Shown one piece after another: positions 1 to 9,436 of a stretch of DNA of 64,000 bases (the stretch's first letter is position 1; each line of letters starts with the position of its first letter). Origin of the DNA: CAYURR01 sp964446745 (lineage in GTDB: Bacteria > Bacillota > Clostridia > Lachnospirales > WQUN01); NCBI GenBank assembly GCA_964446745.1, contig CAYURR010000001.1, positions 1-64,000 of the forward strand, given 5' to 3'. The notes beneath the pieces were generated by a model, which saw only the letters and a program-made list of their open reading frames with translations, was not told the DNA's origin and did no database searches. The translations under genes and the position numbers were made by a program.

Positions 1-530
1 TTGCCAAGTCGGAGGTTTTTTATTACAGATACACAAAATTATTTATTGGCTCCAAATAAGCAAGTCTCATTTTTCAATGGCCTTCATAAATTTAACGATA
101 TAGCCTTGCCTTTTGGCGTCAACGAGTTCGTTAACAAGGGCGACTGTGCGAAAGAACCTAACTTTTTTGCCACGATTACAGACCTCAACGCCAGCGGCTA
201 TCGCCATGTGAGTTTTGCCCGCCCCAACTTTGCCATAAAGAACAAGGTTTTCTTTCTTATCAATAAAATCAACATCCATAATCTCTTGTGGCAAAATCGT
301 TATTGGAATGTCAATGTCTTCAAAGCAATACTGTTCAAAAGTCTTGTAAACATCAAACTTTGCCTGTTTTATATAGGCATTTTTTCGTTTTAATTCTCTA
401 TGCTCTAGCTCAAGTTTAAAAAGCTCTGTTAAAATTCAAGATTATCCTTTGTTTTGATTTTTTTTGCGTTTTCAACTAGATTACTACCGAAATGAAGCTG
501 CTTACAGTATCCGGAAAGAAGAGATTCCAT
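1..530 (-). pseudogene. istB: istB fragment, IS21 ATP-binding helper protein, frameshifted
   Basis: IstB is the AAA+ ATPase that assists the IS21 transposase in target choice. The reading starts at ATG 530 (MESLLSGYCKQLHFG), runs about 33 codons, then reaches a stop near 440. One extra T in the T-run there restores an IstB reading through the Walker A motif GKVGAGKTH near 240. A further in-frame stop at 67-69 precedes the residues DLLI, where Walker B of IstB normally follows (DLLICDEWG type). After that no IstB homology is visible to the left edge. At least two lesions plus loss of the C-terminal part make it non-functional. Confidence 0.8.
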
Positions 531-2036
531 TAATAATCACCCCCGTTCATAAAGGAACTGTAGACATTTAAATCCTGTTTATAAACAGTCTGTTTCGGCG
601 TGCTTTCCGTGATAACTTCTTTGATTGGTTGGTTCAGCTCAGTTATGCTGCGATAGGAAGCCAGAAAACTGTCGGCATCTTTTACGTTTGTTAGTTCCAT
701 TACGGCAGTGGCATCATCAAGCTTACCTTCTGCTATCAGCGGGGCAATGACGTTCAACATCTTCTTACTGGAATCAAAATCACTATCGTTAAAGTAGCAT
801 TGCCAAACCGTAGGCAAAGTTTTAAAAAATGCTGTATATTTGAATGCATTTGGCTTTCTTGTGATGGCAGTTAAATATTTCAGCCAGTCAATAACAGGCT
901 CTTTAACAATCTCGTAATGCCGTTCATGGACCGATATCTCCTCATATTTTTCGTTTAGAATACGGATATCTTCCGCTGATATTTTAAGACAAACCTCACA
1001 GCGGTTATATTCGGGCGCTGTGGAATAACGGTTGTTTTCAAACCGGACAAAGCTATGGTTATCTGTAGCGGCTTTTTCTAACCGTGTTACTTTAAAGCGT
1101 TTAGACGGTAGTGGCAGCAATACCCGCCTGTCTTGTTCAAAAAGTTCAGATATAGGCTCTTTTTTTCTCGTAGTGTTCCCGGTTCATGTCATCGTCACAG
1201 GTTTTAAATAATTGCTCGTTAAATGCCTGTAAATCAATCACTTTGGGTACTGGCACCAGAAAGTTCCGACGATTATATCCCACTTTGCCCTCCACATGCC
1301 CTTTCTCCTGTCCCTTTGCCGGATTACAGAAAACAGCGTTGAACCTATGATGAAGGACAAATCTTGAAACCCCATCTGCCAGTTTTCTGCCTCGTTTGGG
1401 AAGGATTTTAGCCACGGCCGTTGACATGTTATCGAATAAAATCCTTGTAGGAACGCCGCCTATGTACTCAAGAATCCTTTGCATTGCTTCCAAAAGACAT
1501 TCTTGATTTTCCGTTTTGCATATCTGCACGTAAGATGCATTGCTTGCCGGAAAAGATACAACTAACTCAAACAGCTTCTTCAATTCGTTTTTTTCGTTGT
1601 AAACATAGGCCTCGCCAAAATTCACCTGTGCCTGTCCGAATGGGTGATACCCCTTGATTGCTGTGTCATAGCTGCTTTTACAAAGTTCTGATTTACGTTT
1701 AGTAACATAATTAATAACTGTTTGTTGTCCTACTTTTAACTTCCCTTTGTATTCTTCTTCCGTTTTTAATCGTTCGTAGACTCTTACACCAGTATGACGC
1801 TGTTTCCTTGGCATTTCTAAGTCATTTGTAAGCCATTCGTCTATAACCGGCTTTAATGGGTCTAGTTTTGAGCCTTTTTCTCTTTTAGGCTTTATTTCCT
1901 CGTTCCAATCTTCTTTTTCAACGTATTTCTTTATTGTATTGAAGTGATGTCCTGTTTCTTTTGCGATTGCTCTTAACGACATTCCTTCAAATTTTTCTTT
2001 CCCTATGATATTATTTATCTTGTCCATTGTCAGCAT
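530..2036 (-). pseudogene. istA: istA, IS21 DDE transposase, frameshifted
   Basis: IstA is the DDE recombinase of IS21. The N-terminal part (ATG at 2036) has a helix-turn-helix (about residues 14-38, LRAIAKETGHHFNTIKKYV) and the integrase core, with the segment VNFGEAYVYNE and the LFDNMSTAV strand where catalytic acids sit. The frame stops at 1146 and homology continues in another frame to 530, including the Mu C-like region. A run of seven A residues at about 1160-1166 (plus-strand T run) is the break: one A fewer joins EKK to EPISELFEQ. Because istB is also broken, decay is more likely than a programmed frameshift. Confidence 0.85.
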
Positions 2037-2159
2037 TCCTTTCGATTCCTCTCCTAATCTGTTTTTGACCGAACTTTTAGGATAATCGTTTTTGGAGTTG
2101 CTCGCAATGGATTTTTTATTCCCTACTGCTACACTTTTTCATTTATATTTGCTACATTT

Positions 2160-2285
2160 TTATTTTACTATATACACCTCGGTCGTTGATGCGCCTTTTA
2201 TCACCAAGTCCACAGCTATCTTCGGCAGATATATCCCAAATACAGGAGATACCACAGACATTACCCCCTGATTTCTAAGAAGCAT
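2160..2285 (-). pseudogene. Possible remnant of an ABC-transporter permease N-terminus cut by the IS
   Basis: A 41-codon reading begins at ATG 2285 and runs into the IS end. Its residues VVSPVFGIYLPKIAVDLVIK resemble the first membrane segment of exporter-type ABC permeases, where a hydrophobic stretch is followed by PK(L/I)xVD. It diverges from the ABC exporter genes to the right and would be the start of a third transporter gene interrupted by the IS21 element. The fragment is short, so this rests on pattern memory only. Confidence 0.35.
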
Positions 2286-2322
2286 TATACCAACTCCGCC
2301 TAAGGATAGATAAAATTAGCAC

Positions 2323-2351
2323 GAACGGTAGTTATTCATGCATGAACGGTA
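2323..2351 (+). promoter_or_regulatory. Candidate LytTR-type binding site (direct repeat, 21-bp period)
   Basis: The octamer GAACGGTA occurs at 2323-2330 and again at 2344-2351, separated by 13 bp, so the two copies sit on the same face of the helix. LytTR regulators of the AgrA/ComE type bind two direct repeats spaced about 12-13 bp. The site lies about 115 bp upstream of the LytTR gene, in the otherwise non-coding stretch 2286-2464, so autoregulation is a reasonable guess. I could not identify a convincing -35/-10 pair there. Confidence 0.45.
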
Positions 2352-2464
2352 TCCGTGAAACGCGTTGCCATTTACGCAGTCCCGCATACCAATTATCTGA
2401 CGCGCGTAGCTTTTCACGTTTCTATGGATTATTATTAAGACGTTGTTTTTGGGGAGGTGGTCAT

Positions 2465-3166
2465 ATGCTTGTGATCGGCATATGCGACGGCGATACAGCC
2501 GTACGCGTTATGCTTTCAAACTACATAAAGCGTTACCGTGACGAGACAGGCATCGGTATACAGGTGCTGTCATATGACTCCGGCGAAAAGCTGCTGCGAC
2601 ATTACCCATTCGAGATGGATTTGATCTTTCTCGAGATACCGTTTCCGAAACTGAACGGTATCGAGACCGCACGCCGCATTCGTGATGTGGATCCGAACGT
2701 GGGGATCGTTTTTCTGACCACGATACTCTCGCATGTACTCGAAGCCTACGAGGTACGCGCGGACAACTACCTGATCAAGCCGCTCAAGTACACACGCTTT
2801 TTGCGAGAGGTCGAGCAGGCCAAACAGCGTAAGGGTCAGCACCGTTTCTTCATAGAGACTAATACGGACGGCGTGTACAAGATCTATGTAAAGTCTATCC
2901 GCTATATAGAAACCGTCGACCGCAACACGATGATCTTTACCGAAACGAACGCGGTCACGAGTTACAAACGCATGAAGGAGCATGAGCAGCGCCTATTTGA
3001 GCCGTATTTCATACGCTGTCACGCGGGGTTTATCGTGAACCTGTTATTCTTCGAGAGGCTCGAGCAGAATGATCTGGTACTCGTCACAGGCGAGCGCATA
3101 CCCGTGAGCAGGCAGCGCAAGACCGGCGTGATCGAGCGTTTGCGTACGCTCTACGAAAACGAATAA
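2465..3166 (+). CDS. LytTR-family response regulator with Glu at the phospho-acceptor position
   Basis: A 233-residue DNA-binding regulator of the AgrA/LytR type. Residues 1-120 form a CheY-like receiver with an acidic pocket (D8, D10), the switch residue T85 and the conserved K105 in YLIKPLK; residues about 135-230 form a LytTR domain (IRYIETVDRN ... FIRCHAGFIVNL ... RIPVSRQRK). The usual FLDxxMP motif reads FLEIPFP, so the phosphorylated Asp is Glu57. The start ATG 2465 is chosen because GGGGAGGTGG lies just upstream; the frame stays open to 2342 without a good ribosome site. No histidine kinase is adjacent, which fits phosphorylation-independent action. It probably controls the two ABC genes 18 bp downstream. 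Confidence 0.9.
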   Translation: MLVIGICDGDTAVRVMLSNYIKRYRDETGIGIQVLSYDSGEKLLRHYPFEMDLIFLEIPFPKLNGIETARRIRDVDPNVGIVFLTTILSHVLEAYEVRADNYLIKPLKYTRFLREVEQAKQRKGQHRFFIETNTDGVYKIYVKSIRYIETVDRNTMIFTETNAVTSYKRMKEHEQRLFEPYFIRCHAGFIVNLLFFERLEQNDLVLVTGERIPVSRQRKTGVIERLRTLYENE

Positions 3167-3184
3167 CTATAAACGGAGGAAGCT

Positions 3185-5032
3185 ATGAAGAAGCTCAAGG
3201 AGGATATTTTAACAATCATCTGGTCAGTGCGGCTCGCGTTGAAGATAAACGCGGGTATAGCGATAGTTTGGGCCACCGCCGGGATACTACTGGCCCTACT
3301 GCCCGCTGTTGCGTTGTATTTTAACAGACAGGCCGTACATATCCTGTCCGCATTCCTATTAAGCGGCAATGGACAGTTTAATGACATCGTGCCGTCGATC
3401 ATATCCCTCGGTATCGTATTGACTGCCGTAGGAATATCTAAGCGTATCAACGGCAATTTCTTGTACTTCGCGATGTATGACGCGTACTACTTCGGGCTCG
3501 AGGAGCATTTCATGGATGTGGTCTCGCGCATAGAGATCAAGACCCTTATGGACAAGAAATACCGCGACGAGTATTGGGCATCGATGAACCGATGCGGATC
3601 CCTCGCGGACTTTATGAGCTCGGGCTGTCTGTTTTTAACAAAGCTCACGGGTGCGGTATCGCTGCTTGTAGTCGCCGCGCAAACCTCAACGATTATCTTT
3701 GCAGTCTCCGCTTGTTATGTGCTCGCGGTGTTAGTGTTAAATATCGTCGCGGCGGATAAACTGCGCTGGGACGGCAGACCATACGCAGAGGCCACGCGCT
3801 TATCAGAGTATTATCAAAACGCCGCGCTCTCACCCGGGGTTGCAAAGGAGATACGCATATACGATATAGGGAATGAAATGCTCGAAAAATGGGACAGCGC
3901 ATATGAAAAGGCCGTACAAATCGACAAAAAATACGCGCGCAATAGGCAAATCGTGGAGCTCATCAGCGGTGTGGGGTTTTATGCGTTTATCGCCGCTGTG
4001 ATGTTGTATGCGATCTTGGAGGTCACAAAGGGTCGCATGGGCGTCGATGGGTTTTTGATGCTCTACGCGATGGGTCAAAGCATCAGCGATGTCGCTCAGA
4101 TATTATCCACGAGCTTTCAAGAGGCTGACAGAGGGCTCTATTTCCTTTCTATACAGAGAAAGTTTATTGGCTCTGTTCCAAAGAACGCTCACGACTGGCA
4201 AGAGGGCTTTAGTCCCACAGATGACTCTACGGTGTTTAGTGCGAGATCTTTGTGCTTTTCGTATAACGATGAACATGAGGTATTACATGACTTGAGCTTT
4301 GATATCAAAAAGGGTGAGACGATCGCATTGGTCGGTATAAATGGTAGCGGCAAGACCACGCTCGTAAAGCTGTTGATCGGGTTGTTTGCACCAAACAAGG
4401 GCTCGCTCGCATTTTACGGACAGCCGTACACGGAGCGCACACGCGGCGCGATCATCAAGCGCGTAGGCATGTTCTTTCAGGACTTTCATATCTTTCATGC
4501 GACGCTGCGTGAAAACGTCGGCTTCGGAGATTTGAAAAGCCTCGGTAACCTGGATCGTATTACCCTCGCGATGCAAAAGGGCGGCGCCGATAAGCTGCCA
4601 AAAAAGTTTCCAAAGGGACTTGAGCAGTGGCTGCTACGCCATGTGTTAAAGGACGGCGCGATGCTCTCTGGCGGTGAGAAGCAACGTGTCGCGGTCTCTC
4701 GTGCACACATGAGCGACAAGGAGGTATTGATATTTGACGAGCCCGCTGCGGCTCTCGATCCGATCGCGGAGATGAAACAGTTTCATGCGATACGCGAAAA
4801 GATCGAAGGTCGCACCGCGATATTGATCAGTCACAGGGTGGGTTTTGCGCGGCTCGCGGACAGGATCATGGTCTTAGACGCGGGTAGGCTCGCAGAGACG
4901 GGTACGCATGACGAATTGATGGCACATGGCGGGATATACGCGCGTTTCTTCCGCGAGCAGGCTCAGTGGTACGATACAGACAGCATGTCGGATACCGGAA
5001 ACACCGAGGAGATGGAGGCGGTGAGTTTATGA
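3185..5032 (+). CDS. ABC exporter half-transporter (permease fused to ATPase), subunit 1
   Basis: A 615-residue exporter-type ABC protein. The first 330 residues hold the six-helix membrane domain (hydrophobic segments near residues 20-45, 60-85, 150-195 and 255-300). The nucleotide-binding domain has Walker A GINGSGKTT near residue 384, signature LSGGEKQR, Walker B VLIFDEP, a D-loop AALDP and an H-loop LISHR, all intact. The ribosome site GGAGG precedes ATG 3185. The stop overlaps the start of the next transporter (ATGA), so the two are probably made in equal amount and form a heterodimer. The substrate is unknown; the LytTR regulator upstream suggests a peptide or antimicrobial, but no precursor or modifying enzyme is visible. 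Confidence 0.92.
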   Translation: MKKLKEDILTIIWSVRLALKINAGIAIVWATAGILLALLPAVALYFNRQAVHILSAFLLSGNGQFNDIVPSIISLGIVLTAVGISKRINGNFLYFAMYDAYYFGLEEHFMDVVSRIEIKTLMDKKYRDEYWASMNRCGSLADFMSSGCLFLTKLTGAVSLLVVAAQTSTIIFAVSACYVLAVLVLNIVAADKLRWDGRPYAEATRLSEYYQNAALSPGVAKEIRIYDIGNEMLEKWDSAYEKAVQIDKKYARNRQIVELISGVGFYAFIAAVMLYAILEVTKGRMGVDGFLMLYAMGQSISDVAQILSTSFQEADRGLYFLSIQRKFIGSVPKNAHDWQEGFSPTDDSTVFSARSLCFSYNDEHEVLHDLSFDIKKGETIALVGINGSGKTTLVKLLIGLFAPNKGSLAFYGQPYTERTRGAIIKRVGMFFQDFHIFHATLRENVGFGDLKSLGNLDRITLAMQKGGADKLPKKFPKGLEQWLLRHVLKDGAMLSGGEKQRVAVSRAHMSDKEVLIFDEPAAALDPIAEMKQFHAIREKIEGRTAILISHRVGFARLADRIMVLDAGRLAETGTHDELMAHGGIYARFFREQAQWYDTDSMSDTGNTEEMEAVSL

Positions 5033-6843
5033 GTAACCTACGGATAATATTTAAGGCACTAAAAATCAGCGTAAAGGTCAAGGGGCCGTTTTCTATGATA
5101 GCCGGGATATTGGGTTTTGGCACTATGCTACTACCCGTTCTGCTCGCGCAGATGCTCAGGCTGCTCACGGATAGGTTGCAGGGGTTTACAAACGCTTACG
5201 GTGATATCGATGAGGTGCTCAGGATATTTGCCGCGCTTGTGCTGATATATGTTTTACAATTGGCATTAAACAACCTAAGCGGCTATGCGGCTAAGCTCGA
5301 TCTGATCAATATACAGCGTTATATCAAGCGTACGATCATGCGTCACAAATGTCAGGTGCGGTACAAATACATCGAAAACTATGACAATTTCCAGAAACGT
5401 ATCGCATTCACCGAGGAATTCGCAGGGTACCAGCTATGCAGATGCATCCGAGATATTTTCACCACACTGCAGCTTCTGACCGGCTTCACTGTCACAGCCC
5501 TTACGTTATGGCAGGTGAACCCGTTTATCGTGATCATCCTATTCGTTACGAGCATACCGGCTGCGTTGATGTCTTATTATCAGCAGGACGAAACCTTTCG
5601 CTTTAGGGCCAAATGGATGGAGGAAGGCTCGCTCGCGATACATTATTTCCATGTTATAGCGGGTGGCGAAGGCAGCCAATCGCTCTCGAGCCTACAGGAG
5701 ATCCGCCACTTCGCGCTGTTTGATTATCTGAAAGCGCGATGGCGTGCGATCGCGGATGAGTATATCGGCAAAAAGAACGCCGTGATGTCCAAGCATGTGA
5801 GGTTCAATACCGCTGCGGATTTCTTTCGCAGTGTTGTGTATATGGGGATATTGCTTATCGCGGCTGCCGAAATATATAAAAATCCCGCCATCGGATTGGG
5901 CGTATTCACACTCGTGTTTACGCTGTCTGGTCAGCTCCAGTCCGTGGCGGGCGATATGCTCGTAAATATTATGGTAACGGCTCAAAACGTGCCGTATATG
6001 AAGGAATTCTTTTACCTCGACAGCCTCGAGCGCGAGGCTACACAACCGAGTGCCGTGTCCATAGGTACCGCTGTGCACTCCCCCTGTTCCGGTGATATCA
6101 CTTTCGAGCATGTCACATTTGCGTATCCGAATACGGAGATCAATGTGCTCAAGGATATTAATGTCCGTATAAAAGACGGTGAAAAAATCGCCGTGGTCGG
6201 TGAAAACGGTAGCGGGAAATCCACATTCGTTAGTCTGCTGTGCGGGATGTTTGACCCGCAGCACGGGCACATCAACGTAGGCGGCACAAATATAAAGACG
6301 GATCCGGCATCCGTACGCAAATCGATATCGGCGGTGTTTCAAGACTTCGCACGCTATGAAGCCGATCTGCGCGACAATATCAGCGTTTCCGCAAAGAATC
6401 GCAATGCCTCGGATGATGAGATCATGGAGCTGCTGCGCCGCATAAATGCTGACGATGTAGTAAACGAACAGCCAAACGGCCTCGACGAGCTCGTGGGATC
6501 GTTTTCCAACAAGGCCAACGACCTCTCCGGCGGCCAGTGGCAAAAGATCTCAATAGCACGCGCGGCCTATCGCAACGACGCACGTATCATGATACTCGAC
6601 GAACCAACAGCCGCGCTTGATCCTGTAGCGGAGGCACAGCTATACCGAAACTTTACGGAGCTAACGGGCGAAAAGACCACGATATTGATCTCGCACCGAC
6701 TGGGTATCACGGCTGTCGTGGACCGTATACTCGTATTCGACGGCGGACGCATCGTTGAGGACGGCTCCCATAAAGATCTGATGTCTAAAAACGGGCTCTA
6801 CGCGCAGATGTACCGCGCGCAAGCCCAGTGGTATTCCGTTTAA
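5029..6843 (+). CDS. ABC exporter half-transporter, subunit 2
   Basis: A 604-residue partner of the preceding ABC protein. The start ATG 5029 overlaps the upstream stop by 4 bp (ATGA), with GAGGCGGTGAG as ribosome site. Membrane helices occupy about residues 1-330 (clear ones near 20-45, 60-85, 150-190 and 265-300). The nucleotide-binding domain shows Walker A GENGSGKST near residue 391, signature LSGGQWQK, Walker B IMILDEP and H-loop LISHR. Both ATP sites of the pair therefore appear catalytically complete, unlike many heterodimeric exporters with one degenerate site. It ends 3 codons before the convergent chemoreceptor stop, with no spacer. Confidence 0.92.
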   Translation: MSNLRIIFKALKISVKVKGPFSMIAGILGFGTMLLPVLLAQMLRLLTDRLQGFTNAYGDIDEVLRIFAALVLIYVLQLALNNLSGYAAKLDLINIQRYIKRTIMRHKCQVRYKYIENYDNFQKRIAFTEEFAGYQLCRCIRDIFTTLQLLTGFTVTALTLWQVNPFIVIILFVTSIPAALMSYYQQDETFRFRAKWMEEGSLAIHYFHVIAGGEGSQSLSSLQEIRHFALFDYLKARWRAIADEYIGKKNAVMSKHVRFNTAADFFRSVVYMGILLIAAAEIYKNPAIGLGVFTLVFTLSGQLQSVAGDMLVNIMVTAQNVPYMKEFFYLDSLEREATQPSAVSIGTAVHSPCSGDITFEHVTFAYPNTEINVLKDINVRIKDGEKIAVVGENGSGKSTFVSLLCGMFDPQHGHINVGGTNIKTDPASVRKSISAVFQDFARYEADLRDNISVSAKNRNASDDEIMELLRRINADDVVNEQPNGLDELVGSFSNKANDLSGGQWQKISIARAAYRNDARIMILDEPTAALDPVAEAQLYRNFTELTGEKTTILISHRLGITAVVDRILVFDGGRIVEDGSHKDLMSKNGLYAQMYRAQAQWYSV

Positions 6844-9329
6844 ATAGTGAACCGAGATACCATCTTTGCGAGTACCTCTGATTGACTGTTCAGTTCTTGT
6901 GCCGCTGCCGCCGCCTCTTCGGATGTTGACGAATTTCTTTGTATTACCTCGGCAATTTGGCTTATGCCTGTTGTTACCTGTACAATTCCATCCGATTGAT
7001 CCTTTGTATCCGAATATATAGACCCGATGGACTGTGATATAGCATCGACATCCCTTACGATCTTCTGTAACGACCCAGACATATGCTTTGCCATATCGGA
7101 TCCGCTATTGACCTTTGCGATGACATCCTCTATCAGCGTCACGGTATCCTGAGCCGCCTGCGAGCTGCGCCCGGACAATGCACGGACCTCCTCGGCTACA
7201 ACAGCAAAACCTTTGCCATGCTCGCCTGCACGCGCGGCCTCAACGGACGCGTTCAGCGCGAGCAGACTGGTCTGGAACGCTATTTCATCGATTACCTTTA
7301 TAATCTTTGATATGTTACCTGTTGCAGTCATTATACCTTCCATGGCATTTAGCATTTCGGACATCTCTTTGCTGCCGCGCTGCGCACGATCAATGGATTT
7401 TTGCGACAGTTCATTCGCAGCCTGTGCTTCATGTGTGTTTTTCGATGTCTTTTGGTTTATTGTCTCAACAGACGATGTCAGATTATCTATAGACTCGGCC
7501 TGCATACTCGCACCTGCGGCGAGCGTCATCGAGGACTCAGATATCTGCCTTGCGCCCAACAGTACATTGTCCGCCGATACCCGGATATCATCAATGGTTT
7601 CCTTTAACGATGAGGAGATACGGTTTATCGATTCCTTTATGGAATTGTACCGACCCGCATATTCCCTCGTTATCTGAACCCTCAGATCGCCATCACCGAG
7701 GGTAGACAGCACCTTGTTTATTTCGTCGATATAAGAGCCGGTGGCACTAATCATCTTATCAAACGAGAGCATCATCGTAGCAAATATACCCTTGTGGTTC
7801 TTGTTCACACTGACATCGAATTCACCGTTTGCAACGCGTGACAATATGCTGTTCGCCTCATTTACAGGACCGGCTATAGATTCCAACAAACTGTTCAGGC
7901 CCGAGGTCAACTGATACCAATCGCCTCTATAGTTTGAGGCATCCACCCTTGCATCGAGGCGGCCTTCGGCAGCTGAATTGATAAGATATGCAATGTCACG
8001 GCTCACAGAGGTGACATTCTTGTTTAGTTCAATAAATCTTTCATTGTACAATGCTTTCTTACCGGGCATCTGTCTGAGTTGCGCGTTAAAATTACCCGCT
8101 CCAACCTCTCCGTATGCCTTTATCATATCCTGCACATCAATATAAATGGTATTGACCATCAGGTTTATCGAATCCGTAACCCTTCTATATTCGCCTTCAA
8201 ACAGATCACTGTCGATGCGAGCATCGATATCACCCCTATCAAGCTGATCCGACATCAGACTTATTTTATCCGTCAGCGATAAAATGGTATCCCGAAGCGT
8301 AATAAACGATTTGGCCAATACACTTATCTCATCCTTACCCTTGACCTTTAGATTGACGTTTAGGTTGCCGCCCGCTATCTGCATAGCGACACTCGATATC
8401 TCTTTGACAGGCTTTACTATGGAGTTGCCTAATAACACGGCTGCGATCATTCCTACAATCAAAGCAACTATTACCAACACGAACGTAATGATGATGGCGT
8501 TATATGTATCATGCAAGAACTCATTCGCTTCCGCATTTATAGCCACAGACCAGCCGTTGCTGTCCGGTATCGGTGCATAGGCAAGCATCTTGTTAACGCC
8601 GTTATATGTATACAACCCGAACCCGGATTCGCCGTTTATCATTTTTGTTTCCAGCGCAGCCAGTGCAGCCAATTTTTTATCCGTTTTGGCGCTTTCGATT
8701 GTATTATCTCGGTCAAGCACCAACTTCTCGTTCTTGTGAGATATGGTGTATCCCTTGGAATCGATTATGTATGAGCTGCCAGTATTACCGACAGCTATCG
8801 AATTGGTTATCTTGGATAAGAACCCGGCCTCTACAGAAAAATAAATGACCGCATTTACATTGTTATCTTTAATAACAGGTTTAGCCATTACTATAACCAT
8901 TTTGTTTAACGCATCATTCACAAAAGGCTCCGATATAAATGTGTTGCCATTCTTAGCGGCTATAAAATAATCAGTTCCGGATAGGTCAACATTTTGAGGA
9001 TAAGATATCCCATCCAATGTAACATAACCAGCGTTTACAAAATTGTAATACTCTCCTTTTTGTTTCAGTATTTCCCCTTTTTGCTCGTTCGTTAAGTCAG
9101 CTGATGTCAGCCTCGTGAGTAACGATATTTCATTTAGCAGGGTTTTGTAGTTGTTTAGAGATTGTTGAATATACCCTGCAGCGGTAAATGCCGTTTCGGT
9201 CATAGTCAATGTCAGAGTGGAGATCGAGCTTGTGTACATCAGTGATGAAACAACACCACCTACTACCGTCATGGATACAATGGTTACTAAACATACTATT
9301 GCGATGATTTTCGTTCGTATACTCTTCAT
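6840..9329 (-). CDS. Methyl-accepting chemotaxis protein with Cache sensor and poly-HAMP array
   Basis: An 829-residue transmembrane chemoreceptor. TM1 is at about residues 8-30, followed by an extracellular Cache-type sensor (about 35-285, with SGTDYFIAAKNGNTFISEP), then TM2 at about 289-312. Between TM2 and the signalling domain there are about six HAMP-like units, recognised by recurring G-(N/D/E/R)-(L/I/F)-(N/D) signatures (GGNLNVNL, RGDIDARI, AGNFNAQL, EGRLDARV, NGEFDVSV, DGDLRVQI). The cytoplasmic tip near residues 680-720 contains the invariant EIAFQTSLLALNASVEAARA. Start ATG 9329 is chosen for GAGGAGAGG upstream. No other chemotaxis genes are nearby. It converges with the ABC gene and overlaps its end by 4 bp. 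Confidence 0.95.
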   Translation of the reverse strand: MKSIRTKIIAIVCLVTIVSMTVVGGVVSSLMYTSSISTLTLTMTETAFTAAGYIQQSLNNYKTLLNEISLLTRLTSADLTNEQKGEILKQKGEYYNFVNAGYVTLDGISYPQNVDLSGTDYFIAAKNGNTFISEPFVNDALNKMVIVMAKPVIKDNNVNAVIYFSVEAGFLSKITNSIAVGNTGSSYIIDSKGYTISHKNEKLVLDRDNTIESAKTDKKLAALAALETKMINGESGFGLYTYNGVNKMLAYAPIPDSNGWSVAINAEANEFLHDTYNAIIITFVLVIVALIVGMIAAVLLGNSIVKPVKEISSVAMQIAGGNLNVNLKVKGKDEISVLAKSFITLRDTILSLTDKISLMSDQLDRGDIDARIDSDLFEGEYRRVTDSINLMVNTIYIDVQDMIKAYGEVGAGNFNAQLRQMPGKKALYNERFIELNKNVTSVSRDIAYLINSAAEGRLDARVDASNYRGDWYQLTSGLNSLLESIAGPVNEANSILSRVANGEFDVSVNKNHKGIFATMMLSFDKMISATGSYIDEINKVLSTLGDGDLRVQITREYAGRYNSIKESINRISSSLKETIDDIRVSADNVLLGARQISESSMTLAAGASMQAESIDNLTSSVETINQKTSKNTHEAQAANELSQKSIDRAQRGSKEMSEMLNAMEGIMTATGNISKIIKVIDEIAFQTSLLALNASVEAARAGEHGKGFAVVAEEVRALSGRSSQAAQDTVTLIEDVIAKVNSGSDMAKHMSGSLQKIVRDVDAISQSIGSIYSDTKDQSDGIVQVTTGISQIAEVIQRNSSTSEEAAAAAQELNSQSEVLAKMVSRFTI

Positions 9330-9375
9330 TATTGACCTCTCCTCAATTAGTGATGTCACGCTTTGCCTCACAAAC

Positions 9376-9404
9376 AATATAATTTATTTCCATGAATAAA
9401 TCAA
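9376..9404 (-). promoter_or_regulatory. Candidate promoter of the chemoreceptor gene
   Basis: Read on the minus strand, TTGATT (9404-9399) and TATATT (9381-9376) are spaced by 17 bp, a good vegetative sigma-factor pattern, about 46 bp upstream of the ATG. No motility-sigma motif (GCCGATAA type) was seen. Confidence 0.5.
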
Positions 9405-9417
9405 CAACATTCGTATG

Positions 9418-9436
9418 ACTTAACCTATGGTTGAGT
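9418..9436. promoter_or_regulatory. Palindrome between divergent genes, candidate operator
   Basis: ACTTAACC-TAT-GGTTGAGT is an inverted repeat with 7 of 8 pairs matching, flanked by outer ATGACT/AGTCAT arms. It sits between the divergent chemoreceptor and XRE genes and could be an operator for the XRE protein encoded next to it. Its location is the only support. Confidence 0.3.

Larger units (their letters stand above)
1..2170 (-). mobile_element. Degenerate IS21-family insertion sequence, cut by the left window edge
   Basis: The two genes of an IS21-type element (istA then istB) lie head to tail on the minus strand, overlapping by TAATG as is usual in the family, but both are broken. Near the istA-proximal end the heptamer TGCTACA occurs twice (2127-2133 and 2150-2156), each followed by a T-rich tract; IS21 elements carry such multiple terminal repeats, so the end is probably near 2160-2170. 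The other end is not in the window or has been lost, so target-site duplication cannot be checked. The element is probably not autonomous. Confidence 0.85.

Noticed and set aside
1146..1170. Programmed frameshift in istA at the A7 run
   Set aside because: Joining the frames needs one A skipped, and istB carries two further lesions, so decay is the simpler explanation.
5692..6543. Long minus-strand reading frame inside the second ABC gene
   Set aside because: It is antisense to a clear ABC ATPase and its product resembles no family; a shadow caused by codon bias.
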